64,000 bases of DNA from Thelonectria olida (Eukaryota > Ascomycota > Sordariomycetes > Hypocreales > Nectriaceae). The translations under genes were made by a program, and so were the position numbers. Numbering within the stretch: the first letter of the stretch is position 1; each line of letters starts with the position of its first letter. Location: contig JAGPYM010000004.1 in NCBI GenBank assembly GCA_020736575.1, positions 2,604,001 to 2,668,000 on the forward strand. The letters are read 5' to 3'. The notes beneath the pieces are model-generated. The model was not told where the DNA came from. It did no database searches and saw nothing but the letters and a program-made list of their open reading frames with translations. Below are positions 48,698 through 59,671 of the stretch, piece by piece.

Positions 48698-50549
48698 GTT
48701 GTTGGAGTTGAACAAAAGAGACAGAGAGAGAGTGTGTGTGTGTATTCTCAAAGGAGTCGAGAAGTGGAATGAATGAATGAATGAATGTAGGAAGGTCGAG
48801 TTACAAAAGAGAGTGTGTGTGAGAGAGCATGAGTGTGTTAAAGTGAGGGGAAAGAATGGAAGAAGGGAAATTGGATTTCTAGGCCGGACCATGGTCCCTT
48901 TTTTCATTCTCCCCCGGACTTGGTTTCCAGAAGCATACCACGACAAATCGGAAGCAAACGTCAGACACGGAAGCAGAAAAATAGACTGAACTCGATCGTG
49001 TGACAAGTGGTTAGTGACGGCTACTTTGATTGCCAGCAGCGCAATGTTTCAGTACCTTATTTGCCTCTCAAGTAGAAGAGGGCAGATCCATGAACCTGGT
49101 CCAAGGGGGGCGTTTTAACTACGGATTCATCAATGTGAAACTGCTCATGCCCATGCATGTCAATACCCGCTTCGTGCAGCATGACATGGCCGCAGCAGCC
49201 GCAAAGCGCGAAATCAAGGGGTCTCACTTGTCGATTCACACACACACACAGCTACCAGGTGTCGGTGTTGTTGCTGTTCCTCCATTCATTAAACGAAGTG
49301 GAGATGTGCCATTCATTCCCATCACCAGCCCTCGTCTCAAGCCTCAAAACCGGGCCCAAAGGAACGTTCCCCAGCTCCTCAATCCTTTTGCTTCTCTTCT
49401 TCTTGCTCATTTGTTGGCGCTTGGCCGTGTCTCCGCCCCTTCTCTCTCCCCCAGATTAAGGGCGCCTGAAACATGGACAAGGATACTGCAGATCCGAAAA
49501 AATGTCAAGAGGGCCGAGACCCAATCACGCCAAACTAGCCAACGAGGCTATCCCATCGTTTGACTAAATTAATCCCTGGTCTCCGCCCCCGCGTCGCTTC
49601 GAGGCCATCGACCAATCCGCCACCGATTGTGACGCGCCGTTGCGATGCGATAGCCGCGTGATGAACGGCCATGCAGAAAGAATTGGGAAACCAATGTCGA
49701 TGGATTCAATGCATGGACGGCAGACAGTCACGCGTTGAATCAGCAGCCGCAAAGCATCTATCTAGCTGCCTGAGCATGATGCGTGCCAGCTGTTTGCCCA
49801 TGAGAGTGTCCAGTGTACTGACTAGTTAGCTGGCCATAAATTCAGCAGGGGTGTCAAATTAATGCAAACACACATGACCTCTCTCAACATGATTCGGGCA
49901 TAGTCAACTTTCGAGAGTCGAGCGAGCTACGAATACTTCGGACAAGAGTGATTTTTCGGATTGATCCCAGTCGAACTAGCATTCGTCAAAACGCATTCAA
50001 CATGTCCCCCAAGGAATGGAGACGCTTTATTGCTCAATGTCTTGACTGACATTATCAGAGACACCAACCACGCTCAATATCGTTTAGGTCGCCATGCGCT
50101 CCCCACAAGCGGCTTCTGCTTTATTTCAACGACTCATGCCGACTTATGCGGTCCTTGGACTTGTGATGAGGAAGACAACAATAAGCGCGAGGACGCCACG
50201 GCATCCAGGGACCACGAGATGACTTTGGAGCTACAAAGTAAATACGAGCTCGAGTTGAGTGATCAAGTCCACTGCCCGGCGGTTTGACTTGCCTCCAAGA
50301 CTTTTGAAGACCATTTTAATTCTTATCTGCGTGTGACTTGAGAAGTTGATCTCTAGGTACCTAGCTATTGACTCTGTTTTGTGTTCAAGTATTTAGCATT
50401 CTACGCTCCTGCTCAATTCCGACAGTCGGATGACCTCGACCTGCCTTCAATCAATTGTCACAGTGCAACCTTTGAGCCCGGCACTTACATGAACATCCCT
50501 CCCAAACCGCAGCCTCAACTGTCCAACTTCATCATCACATACATTCACC
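48698..50549. repeat. Divergent intergenic with microsatellites
   Basis: Includes AG/GT runs (about 48722-48742) and a GAAT tetranucleotide run (about 48767-48787) just upstream of the membrane-protein gene, plus CACACACA near 49238-49248. No recognisable gene in 1.85 kb. Confidence 0.65.
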
Positions 50550-52259
50550 ATGGAGATTATCACCGCTGGGCGCTCTTGAAGCTTACTCCTTCCAGAAATT
50601 CGTCTCCTCATCCTACGGTACACCGTCCCCGAGCACGAGCACACCAAGGCTGCTCCCGACCAAACTGTCCACCAGAGCGTCTTCCTTGGCCACAGTATCC
50701 CGAGAGTGGCAATATTTCTTTGAGAAGCACACATTTCGGCACTTGGTTCTCGAAACAGCAGATCTTCCCGTGTTTGGCGAAGCCGTACGTGGAAAGAATA
50801 CCATCAAATCGAACTGCATAACACATTTGTGTTTCCGAATCGAGCTCACTGAATGTAACTGTTCTGTCTGTAGCGAACCAGAGGATGAAGCAACTATTGG
50901 TAGGAGGCTACATTCCTTCTCGGTTTCACCGGAGGCACTAACAATGCTGAGATAACAGAAATAACCAAACCTTTACGCACTCGATGAGACGTCTGCTCAA
51001 TGCTCTCTCGTCCTGGGGCGGCATACATGGAGATATGGCGTTGGAGATTATCGCATACTCGCCTAGCGACACTACGCACCGTTATCATGAGTTCGAAATG
51101 GATAATGATTACCCATTCGGTTTGAAGAAAGCTTGAAAAGATATCCAGGCATCATACAATACTACAGTCGGAAATATGCAGAGTGGAGGGCGGCACGAAG
51201 AGCGGCACGAAGAGGGGAACCAACAGAAGTGTTCAACAGCCATCGACAGGATACTATAAAAGAACGACCGCGCCTCTTTGGGACGCCCCTCGACTTCAGG
51301 CCATGGTCACTGAGGAACCCTATGCCTATTCTTCCAACCGCTCTTATAGTAAAAGAGCTTCTCATACGTCAACAGTTCATCAGAGGAATTACGCTTGCGT
51401 CACTTGCAAAGCTCCTTCGCGAAAGCTTGGTGGCCTTGGAATGGCTTCGCATCGAGAGACTCACGGCTCTTACAAAAGAACTCGAGGTGGCTTTTCATGA
51501 TGGGATAAATCTTTGTTCAATGAAAAGGAAAAAAGGCATTTCTGACGATTTATTAGACCTCCAAACGCACTTAATGCTAGCTCTCCCTACCAGCATCGAG
51601 GGCTTCTTCTTCAACCAATGCCACAGGTGGGGTTCATGCCACCAGTCCATTCCATCTCAGTAGTCTGGCCGCATAGCGTTTCACGACTTATGGCCACATC
51701 ATGCCATCGCTTTGCCGAGTTCTGCCCTCTCCGTTATATCCTTAGCGATACGTTTCTGGATCAACTTGTCCTGGATGGGGCGATTGAGGGATCCAAGCTA
51801 AAGCTGCTCTCTCTCAGGTCTGGAAAATTCCATCCATCCACAACACAGGACTCGCGTACTAGGTTCCTAGCGATGGCCGCCTCTGCGGCAAGAACTCTGT
51901 CTCGACTGCGAATCATGGAGATGTGGAATACGGGTCCTGGATATGCATACATATTCCGCTATGCCAAGGATAACGGTCGAGCTATGATAACCTGGCGACG
52001 CGCTGGACAAGACTTCTCTTTGACGCCCGTGGTACTTAACGCATGGGCTGGCGTTGATTCAAGCGGTTTACTTCTTGTGAAAAGAATTCAATTCGCGGAG
52101 GCGGACGGGGAGGAATTGTGGTTCAATGGGAAGCCTATTTATCGGTATTTGGCGCTTCGGAGGATAACTCTGGACCCGATCACTGTGGCACAACTCGTGG
52201 CTGAGGTGGTTCTACAACATGAGATGCCGACTTGGTGGTCTCCAGATGATAAAGGTTAA
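50550..52259 (+). pseudogene. Decayed DUF6546/F-box-like protein gene
   Basis: Scattered frames match the large fungal family that starts LPPEIRLMIL...ATVSREWQ and ends EMWNTGPGYAYIFRY. Part 1: 50550-50617, 50676-50899 and 50952-51136, joined by two plausible introns, with family phrases LLPEIRLLILR, ATVSREWQYFFEKHTF and SMRRLLNALSSWGG. Part 2: about 51110-51663, another frame, with KRYPGIIQYYSRKYAEW and ALIVKELLIRQQFIRGI. Part 3: about 51612-52259, a third frame, with CHRFAEFCPLRYILSDTFL and RIMEMWNTGPGYAYIFRYAKDNGRAMITWRR. Breaks seen: an in-frame TGA at 50577, TGA at 51134 where the frame must shift, and a second shift around 51600-51661 with no intron-sized gap. A functional shortened product from part 3 is possible. 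Members are rapidly duplicated; function unknown. Confidence 0.7.
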
Positions 52260-52628
52260 CATCATGATAGCGTTGATGCAAGCCAAACCCAGTGATGCAT
52301 ATCACAATGAGATCTCAATAAGAGTCACCACAAATATTCATGATGAAACCCCAATGCCTCAAAAATATCTTAGTTGAGGAACCTTCTGTCCCTTTTCCAT
52401 GTGGATTTCTGAGCATCGCTGCGGAAATGCCATAGCAATGCATCATTAGCAGGGATCAACGTTGCGCCGAGCGTCACATCCCACGTCAATCGTTGAAATG
52501 ACATCACAAGATGACGTTGGAACAACCACATCTCCGGTGGGGGTTACCCTCTCTTACAACTTGGACATCATCTCGAACTTCCATCAAGTCAATTCAAAGC
52601 GGCAATTCCCCTTCGTTCAGTAACCATC
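52260..52628. other. Intergenic, promoter of the TENA-like gene
   Basis: No gene seen in about 370 bases. Confidence 0.6.
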
Positions 52629-53399
52629 ATGTCCACCTTCTCACTAACACACGCCCTACTCATCTGCGACGACAGCGGCTACCAAAAAGCCACCCAATCG
52701 GAATTCCTCCGCCTCGCCGCAAATGGCAAGACATCAAAAGAAGTCCTCGGCGAATGGCTCGCCAACGACCGTCTCTACATCCACAGCTACGTTCGGGGCA
52801 TCGGCCGCTTGATCGGCTTCCTCCAATTCCCGGACACTGCCCCTGCGCCAGATCAAAACCCAGATGCGCCCACGAGGCTCCTCGACTGGTTCGTGAGCGC
52901 ATTGCTCAACATCCGGCGCGAGGAGAAGTTCTTTGTGAAAACGGCCGCGCAGTACGGCATCCAGATCAACCTCGAGACCCAGGATGGTCGGGTGCCCCGG
53001 GACGCGAAGCTCGAAGGGTTGCGCCGCTGGGAGGCCCTGTTCGAAGGTGTTTCTCCAGGAGTCGGCGACAAACTCCCCTGGTTGGAAGCCGCCATTGTGT
53101 ACTGGGGGACGGAAAAGTGTTACCTGGATGCGTGGTCGTGGGCGAAATCGCAGCTCACGGCGGACCAAGATGCCAGCCAGGATGCGGATGGCGGAGCGTT
53201 ACGGAATGAGTTCATCGACAACTGGACAAGCAGAGAGTTTGCCGAGTTTGTGAGTGAATTGGGTCACATCATTGATGACGCTGTGAGGGAAGAGATAGAC
53301 AAAGGTGGTGAAAACACTGGGAAGCAGTTTTTGGCGAGGGGCCGAGCGAAGTGGACGGATATTCTTTCTGCTGAAGAAATGTTTTGGCCCAAGACCTGA
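52629..53399 (+). CDS. TENA/THI-4 (thiaminase-2-like) family protein
   Basis: Predicted 256-residue protein, single exon, with the haem-oxygenase-like all-helical fold of the TENA/THI-4 family. Members salvage thiamin pyrimidine or have unknown small-molecule roles. Supporting segments are THALLICDDSGYQKATQSEFLRLAANG, LGEWLANDRLYIHSYVRGIGRL, the central WLEAAIVYWGTEKCYLDAWSWAK, and the acidic FIDNWTSREFAEFVSELGHIID, which carries the conserved W-S/T-x-x-F-x-x-(Y/F)V pattern near the end. The Cys of the canonical thiaminase active site is not obvious, so hydrolase activity should not be assumed; this matches the Cys-poor fungal subfamily. No thiamin genes lie nearby and no TPP-riboswitch-like element was noticed. 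Confidence 0.88.
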   Translation: MSTFSLTHALLICDDSGYQKATQSEFLRLAANGKTSKEVLGEWLANDRLYIHSYVRGIGRLIGFLQFPDTAPAPDQNPDAPTRLLDWFVSALLNIRREEKFFVKTAAQYGIQINLETQDGRVPRDAKLEGLRRWEALFEGVSPGVGDKLPWLEAAIVYWGTEKCYLDAWSWAKSQLTADQDASQDADGGALRNEFIDNWTSREFAEFVSELGHIIDDAVREEIDKGGENTGKQFLARGRAKWTDILSAEEMFWPKT

Positions 53400-55013
53400 G
53401 GATATAAAGAATAAAAAAATTGTAATGGTCTACAACTGTACATAGCGCGTTGACAGCGTCGATGTCTCGGACAATACACCCCAAGGTCACGCATCGCCGA
53501 ACACGTATCGCCTCAACCTCAAACACTATCCTTTGAACTGTGCTCTCATCTCCCTAGCTTTCTCTTCCCCGTACTACTTCCTATTTAGCTCATAAGACTC
53601 GAACCTCCTGTCTTTCGGGCGACTTGTCAAGACACCTCAGTCAGGCGTATCATGATCGGGCTTTTTTAGCCCAGTCGACTTGGGTAGGTCTGGTCCTGAG
53701 CACTCTTTAGGCGCCCTAGAGCCTCACCTTGTTTCTCCTGAAAGTGATTTCGTCTTGCTTGTCGATATGCCTGAGGCTGCGGGGATTAAAGGTGGTGAGT
53801 ACCGCCTGTTTGTAAAGTGCCAGGTTCAAGTTGGCCGGGGGGCTATTGGCATCAGTAGCGGAATTCATTGTTCCCGGTAGTAGCGGGCTCGGAGAGTGAC
53901 TTGCTCTACCCTACGGGAGTACCCAAGTTTCTGCATGAGTTCATGTTCATTGTCTCTACCGGTGACCCAAAAGCCATGCTCTTCCACTCGGATGGTGGCG
54001 GGAGGCAGGCTATCTACAGTGTTCCTAACAAACGGCGCCGTCGGGCAACAATGAGACATGAGGGAAATGGCACAGTTGTGTCTCGTCCTTTCTCTCACCA
54101 GACGCAGCAACATCGACATAAAGGCAGCCCTTGCCAGTCTAAGTCACTTTAAATCGTCAAAGCAGGGGGCAAAGGTTACACGCCGGTGCGACAGAAGACG
54201 TTGGCAGAACCTCCGTGCGTTGGTTTGGACTTGTTGTTGTCGGCACCTAAGAGGCTCGTCCAGATCCAAACTGACTTCATCCGATTACAGATGCTAAACA
54301 TTGAGAGCAAGTAGCCCAACAATGTCAGAAACACTAATAAAGATGGCCATCATATCGTTTTTATTTACCGGCCGAGAGTCAACCGTAAATATAAGAGTAA
54401 CAAAGGCGTCGCCTGAATCCGACTTTAAGTATATTAAGCAACTGTATATTTTAGGTTTCACATTATATAACAGCCAAGGCGCTGGCTGTAGTAAGCTGTG
54501 TTAAGCCTTCAAGTTAACAAATATAAAGTAGTAATCGAGATATTTATCTATGTAGTATATAAATAAATGCACGAAAGATTTCCGAGGATATTGGATCATA
54601 AGGCACAGTGATCACGCTCCCTTCCATTCTAGAGGATCTGTTATCGAAATATCGCCAGCAGAATAAGGACAAGAGATGGTGATCTCTTCCCATTAGGAAG
54701 GGCCTCTCATATTGCGAAATTTTCATAGGAAAAAAGTAGAAACGTTGATGGCAGGAGACAAATTGGCTTCGAACCCAGAAATTCGCGCAATTCTTTGTCA
54801 GTGAAACCCACTTCATGCAATAAGGCGAGTGCCAAGTGCACCTCCACGCCCCTCTGCGGAAAGTAGATATCCCGACTCCGGCGTCGGTCTGTCCGGTCAG
54901 TCACGTGCGAGAAAGCTGTTCGCAGCGCGACCCACCAAAGCTTCAGAAGAATCCAGGCAGATCGCGTCTGCAGATTCGAGTGCATCAAGACGTCGCCATC
55001 TCCAACAATCAAA
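53400..55013. other. Intergenic with an AT-rich patch
   Basis: No gene seen in 1.6 kb. The stretch 54290-54580 is clearly richer in A/T than its surroundings, with many TATA and TTAA words and few open frames. It resembles a short RIP-affected relic, but no transposon end or protein remnant can be read. Confidence 0.5.
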
Positions 55014-55896
55014 ATGTCCGACGCTAACATTCAGTGAGTATACTATTCTGGGTCTTTCAAGTTACCTTTTACTAACCATGCTCCAGAGAACTCCTCCAGA
55101 AGCCTCGCAATGAGTGCACGTAAGTGGCCAAACTCTCACCGCACACCTTGATAGCAGGCGCATGAGACTAACGACGATGAACATATAGAGAGTACGAGAT
55201 TCAGCAACTGGTATGAGAAGTGTGTCTCAAAATATCGAGAACAGCAGCTAATCCCCCCTCAGGAGCAATGGGAGTTCAGTAACGGCCCATTGTCCATCCT
55301 CCAAACCGCCGTCCGCACTCATTCACAAGTTCTCATCAGCATCCGCTCAAACCGCAAACTGTACGCCACTCGGAGGACTCTTGTCGACATCTTGATGCTA
55401 ACCGTTTCTTTGCAGACTTGCTCGTGTGAAGGCCTTTGATCGTCATTGCAACATGTGAGTATTCTAGTCCATATCCCAATCCTTCAATCAACCATGCTCG
55501 AAACACCAACCCCGCCTGTTGCCGCGATTATCATTTGGACCCAGTGCTGACTCTAATCCAGGGTGTTGGAAAACGTCGTAAGTATCCAAAACACATACCG
55601 CTTATCGTGCTCTCTCGTCGAAGTTGGGCTTCACAAAGCCACGAAACGTTGATGATACTCACCCTATCAACCTTTTGCCGGTATCACATCACAAGCAGAC
55701 AACTAACAGCAGATGTAGAAAGAGATGTGGACTGAGACCCCCCGAAATGCAAACGGAAAGGCAGGCCGACCTGTCAACAAGGATCGATTCGTGAGCAAGA
55801 TGTACGTATGAACTGCCACCGTTGTCGACACATGGTGCTAACAGGTTGGTTAGGTTCTTGCGCGGTGACAGTGTCATCCTCGTGCTGCTCAGCTAA
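55014..55896 (+). CDS. smd2: Small nuclear ribonucleoprotein Sm D2
   Basis: Predicted 117-residue core spliceosomal protein; with SmD1, B, D3, E, F and G it forms the heptamer around the Sm site of U1, U2, U4 and U5 snRNAs. Eight exons: 55014-55033, 55087-55119, 55189-55210, 55263-55360, 55416-55454, 55562-55577, 55719-55801 and 55854-55896, all GT-AG. The joined protein has the D2-specific N-terminus ([31 protein letters not shown]), Sm1 ([28 protein letters not shown]), the linker KEMWTETP, and Sm2 at the end ([16 protein letters not shown]). Length and motifs equal the family norm. Sm genes in filamentous fungi are often intron-dense; here seven introns interrupt 354 coding bases. Confidence 0.96.
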
Positions 55897-56590
55897 ACCA
55901 GCTACGATTTTCGGAGTTACACGGTGCTTGTGGCCCAAGGTCATGGGCTGGATGGAGCGCAATAAACATGCCGTGATGGTGCGCCGCCGACAAGGGTTAC
56001 GAGGCGTTCATTCTGGACTCAAAATATTTCCGGGGCTGAGGCCCATCGACCACTTCCTCTCTTGAGGTATGTTAGCTAGGAGGTCAGGAGTTGTATCAAG
56101 AATGACTCATTTAATCATGAATTCAAGATTCGCACTCTACGTGTCTCGCTCGTCCCTACTCGTCCTATGCCAACGTTCTGAAGCCGGCGATCAGCGAAGT
56201 GTCCACCACCCTCCTCGCCCGGTCTCGCCCGGTCTATTCCACACTTCCACGCAACACCATCCTTTAATAATAGGTGCCGTTTTGGCAAAACCAGCTGCTT
56301 TGATGAGAAAACAACGGAAATGCAGAATGCTTGAGGTTATTCAGGGTGCTGACTCTGGCCGGTGGTTGCGACGAGTTGCCGAGCAATACCCAAGGTCGAA
56401 GCCCAGAAGAGCCACGGTAGAGATCTCGTGAAGAGTGGCGCTCCAACAGGACGCTTGTTGTTCAAAGTCAGGGGCTGGTGGAAGCTTAGAATATATCTCG
56501 TTATCATCCAGTCCTGTACTTATTTTGAATACACCGCTCTTGTCCATTCATTTAATTGTTCTACATGTTGGACAGCAAGCAAACATTCCT
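55897..56590. other. Convergent intergenic
   Basis: No gene seen; 3' regions of smd2 and the amidohydrolase gene. Confidence 0.55.
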
Positions 56591-58216
56591 TCATTTACTC
56601 CATGCCTTTCTACCGCCAAACCACGTCTCCTGAACCTCAGCCTTGAGCAGACTCTGGGCATCCCATTCCATATCCACCACCACAAAGTCTGCCATCTTGC
56701 CAACATCCAAGCTTCCCACCCGATCCTCCCCAAAGACGCTCTTTGCCGCGCCGAGTGTATAAGCCGAAACGGCCTCACAGACACCCAGCCGAAAGTGTGG
56801 GTTGACAGTATTCGTCGAGCTAGGCTCCCTTGCGGATCGTCGCGTCGTACCAACATACAGATTATGCAGGGGGTTATAAGGCGCGGTGGGACTATCGCTA
56901 CCCAGAGCGAGGAGCGCGCCATGGTCGGCGAATTCACGATACGCGAACGCACGTTCGCATCGCTGCGATCCAAGAAGACGGGGGAAATCGCGAAGCAACG
57001 CTGGGTCGCAATGCACGGGTTGGACGGATGCCGTTATGCCAAGAGCTCCGAGTCGCTTTGCGTCCTCTGGGGCAGATAACTCGAGATGCTCGATGCGTTG
57101 CCTGCTGTTGGGGGGAGCATGAGCTTCGATGGTTTCAACGGCCATGTGAATCGCCGCGTCCCCGATGGCATGGAAGGCGATCTGAAGACCCCCGGCCACT
57201 GCACGTTTCGTCACTACCTCGAGCAGTGGCTTGGTCCATAACGGATCTCCCGTTTTCCCGTTGGTGTTGTACGGCTTCGATACATATGCAGTGCAAGCGT
57301 CAATCGTTCCGTCGCAGATAATCTTGATACCAGTGATGCGGAGGTCGGGTGAGTTTTCCTTGTTGAACTGCTTCTTCATCTCAATGGCTCGATCAACTTG
57401 CTTCAGACAATTTTCTTCAGACTCTGGCATGACGAGCCAATATGCCGTTATTCGCATGGCGAGATCGGGTCGCTCGGTGCGGAGCTCGACAAGCGTGTCC
57501 CAAGCTTCCTGGTCCATAGCCATTTCGACAAGTCCAGTGTATCCCGAAGAAGAGTACGCATCCAGCGCAGCGAGCATGGTTTCTAAACGCTCTTCTTTGG
57601 ACATGGCTTGTGCCAAGAACGGCCATGCGATGCCCACGGCGGCTGCTTCGCTCAAAAGACCGGTTGGTTTCCCATGCTCATCGCGGCCAATCTTCCCGCC
57701 TACGGGGTCTGGCATATCGTCAAGCTTGAGCTCTTTTATCGCAGGCGTGTTGACCCAAGTTGCGTGCAAATCCATACTGTCGATGAAGATAGGTCGAGAA
57801 TCCAGGTCATCCAGCATAGAGGGATGCACCCCGTCTGGCGTCAAATCCATCATCCACCCCCTGACGAGGATTCTTGGTAGATCGGGGTTCTGTTTTGCAT
57901 ATACACGAATTGCATCGCGGATTTCCTCGAGGGACTTGCAATAGTCCAGGACGAGCTTTTTGAGGGATGTGCCGAGGAGTAAAAGATGCATGTGGGCGTC
58001 GATGAAACCCGGGAGGACTGTTTTGCCGTCTAGGTCCTGGACAGATATATTCTCGTCGCCTGCATATTTTGCTTCGAGTTCACTTCTGGCACCGATGTCT
58101 GCGATGATTCCGTCTTTGATGAGGATGCTCTCCGCGAACGCTGGTTGCGCGTCAAGGCCAGTGTCGGCTTTGGATAGAATCCGGCCATTGACGAAGAGAC
58201 GGTTTGGTGATGCCAT
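56591..58216 (-). CDS. YtcJ-type metal-dependent amidohydrolase
   Basis: Predicted 541-residue hydrolase of the amidohydrolase superfamily (amidohydro_3/YtcJ group), single exon, no signal peptide. The N-terminal small beta domain (LFVNGRILSK...DLDGKTVLPGFIDAHMHLLLLG) contains the metal-binding HxH. Further metal-site elements are CDGTIDACTAYVSKPYN, GLQIAFHAIGDAAIHMAVE, RQRIEHLEL and LALGSDSPTAPYNPLHNLYV, which carry the expected His and Asp residues. The C-terminal GSLDVGKMADFVVVD closes the small domain. The start MASPNRLFVNG is the first ATG and leaves almost no leader before the fold, as in relatives. Natural substrates of this group are mostly unknown; some cleave N-substituted formamides or aryl amides. 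Orientation is the same as bud23 upstream, separated by 1.45 kb. Confidence 0.93.
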   Translation of the reverse strand: MASPNRLFVNGRILSKADTGLDAQPAFAESILIKDGIIADIGARSELEAKYAGDENISVQDLDGKTVLPGFIDAHMHLLLLGTSLKKLVLDYCKSLEEIRDAIRVYAKQNPDLPRILVRGWMMDLTPDGVHPSMLDDLDSRPIFIDSMDLHATWVNTPAIKELKLDDMPDPVGGKIGRDEHGKPTGLLSEAAAVGIAWPFLAQAMSKEERLETMLAALDAYSSSGYTGLVEMAMDQEAWDTLVELRTERPDLAMRITAYWLVMPESEENCLKQVDRAIEMKKQFNKENSPDLRITGIKIICDGTIDACTAYVSKPYNTNGKTGDPLWTKPLLEVVTKRAVAGGLQIAFHAIGDAAIHMAVETIEAHAPPNSRQRIEHLELSAPEDAKRLGALGITASVQPVHCDPALLRDFPRLLGSQRCERAFAYREFADHGALLALGSDSPTAPYNPLHNLYVGTTRRSAREPSSTNTVNPHFRLGVCEAVSAYTLGAAKSVFGEDRVGSLDVGKMADFVVVDMEWDAQSLLKAEVQETWFGGRKAWSK

Positions 58217-59671
58217 GTTTAATCGATTTAATGGAGGTTCTTTAACAATTCAACACACACTCAAGAAAGAAATCGCGAGTGCTTCATGAAAGCCTACAAC
58301 GTTGAGATTCGCGAGCTCTTTAATAGGATGCCCTGCGACTAGGTGCCGTGTCTTGAAGCTTCCCGCATGCTGACATGGCGGGGCAACCCCGCCACTTCAT
58401 GCTTCACCAACTGTCAAGTGGTCCGTTGAAACGACAAGAATGTAACTCCCCGCATGTGCGTCAAGCAGATTGCTTCGATAGACTCGATAAGCCGGGGGCT
58501 ATTTGTCCCAGAACGGCGAATAAGTTGCACATGGACTCGGGCTACTGTAAGTCGGGACCCGCGGGCCGGGTTTAGGGTCGGATGCGAGATAGCATTTTAA
58601 GGCGTCGCCAGTATTGCCCGAATTGAGGTAGGTATGGACGAGAGGCTTGAGGGTTGAGCGATGGAGTTGTTTCGCTTCTTTGCTTTGTGTTGTGAGTGCG
58701 TAAGTAACATAGATCTGGTGGTGACGTACATGTGGAATCGTGAGATTCTGCATGTGAGATGCACTTGTCCATCTAACGATGTTGGTTCATACGAAGTACA
58801 GAGGTTGGTGATCCTGAGAAAGTATTCATACGCTGAACACCCGTTGAACGGTTGCACCACACTCAGCCCACACGATATAAGCAGAAAACAAACCTTCGTC
58901 CCGTTGGAGTGCGTAATCCAACGTGTTGGTCTAGCTGGGTGGCTCAGCGGGGTAGCAGATCGATATCGATGTTGCAGTCTGCTCAGACTCAAACTGAGCC
59001 TTCCTCCGCTCTCTCAAATCTGAGAGCTTCTGTTCGACTCCCAAGGAGTCTGAACCAAAAAACCAGTCATTGTACCCAATCGGGTCCAGTACCTGGAGTT
59101 CACCTGCTATAATATGTCAGTGTGTGTGCGCGATTCGGATGTGAGGTGGGTAGTGTGCACCTACCCACCAGACGTCAACCACCGAATTATGCTGCTAGTT
59201 GCGATCGCAACTTGATTGCCTTACTTTAGGTCACCATCCAGACTACATCAGGCACGGGGAGGACGCATTCCTTTTTTGGTTTTTTGTCCTATGATACACG
59301 TTCTTGCCAACGCAAACGATAGCATTCTACCTCAAATTCTTGGTTGCATGTCAACTTGTTGTTGTGGCCAAGGAGCTGATCACCAGCAGGGGAAGATGCC
59401 CTGCCAGGCCTGATCCTCGTCTCTGCTACCACATTGTGGACAAATAACGGTAAGCAATGTTAACATGGGGGAAAAATCGTATTGAACCTCAAAGAGTGTT
59501 GACATCCATCATCCAAGGGTATCGGTAAAGAAGCTATATATAGTCAAGTGTAAAGACACCAGCTGAAGGCCATCGAATTCAAACAAATCTAGTATACTTT
59601 TCAAAGTCCATCCACCAAACCACCAACGCCGTGCAATGCATTAATCATTCCAATAGTAGTCGTCATCTGCC
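58217..59671. other. Intergenic with a cluster of inverted repeats
   Basis: Amidohydrolase promoter side and bud23 3' side. No protein gene recognised. The notable content is the hairpin cluster at 58941-59050, listed separately. Confidence 0.55.
58941..59050. ncRNA. Candidate structured element: consecutive inverted repeats
   Basis: Within 110 bases: GGCTCAG (58941-58947) pairs with CTGAGCC (58994-59000). Inside this stem lie the 12-base palindrome ATCGATATCGAT (58959-58970) and AGTCTG/CAGACT (58976-58981 with 58984-58989). Outside follow CTCTCA/TGAGAG (59011-59016, 59021-59026) and GACTCC/GGAGTC (59036-59041, 59045-59050). Words like Pol III A- and B-boxes occur (tggctcagcgg, gttcgactcc), but no tRNA fold closes and no downstream T-run is present. 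Strand and function are unknown. Confidence 0.35.

Noticed and set aside
58936..59060. tRNA gene suggested by A- and B-box-like words
   Set aside because: No cloverleaf closes; T-stem would be mismatched and there is no T-run terminator. Kept only as an inverted-repeat cluster.
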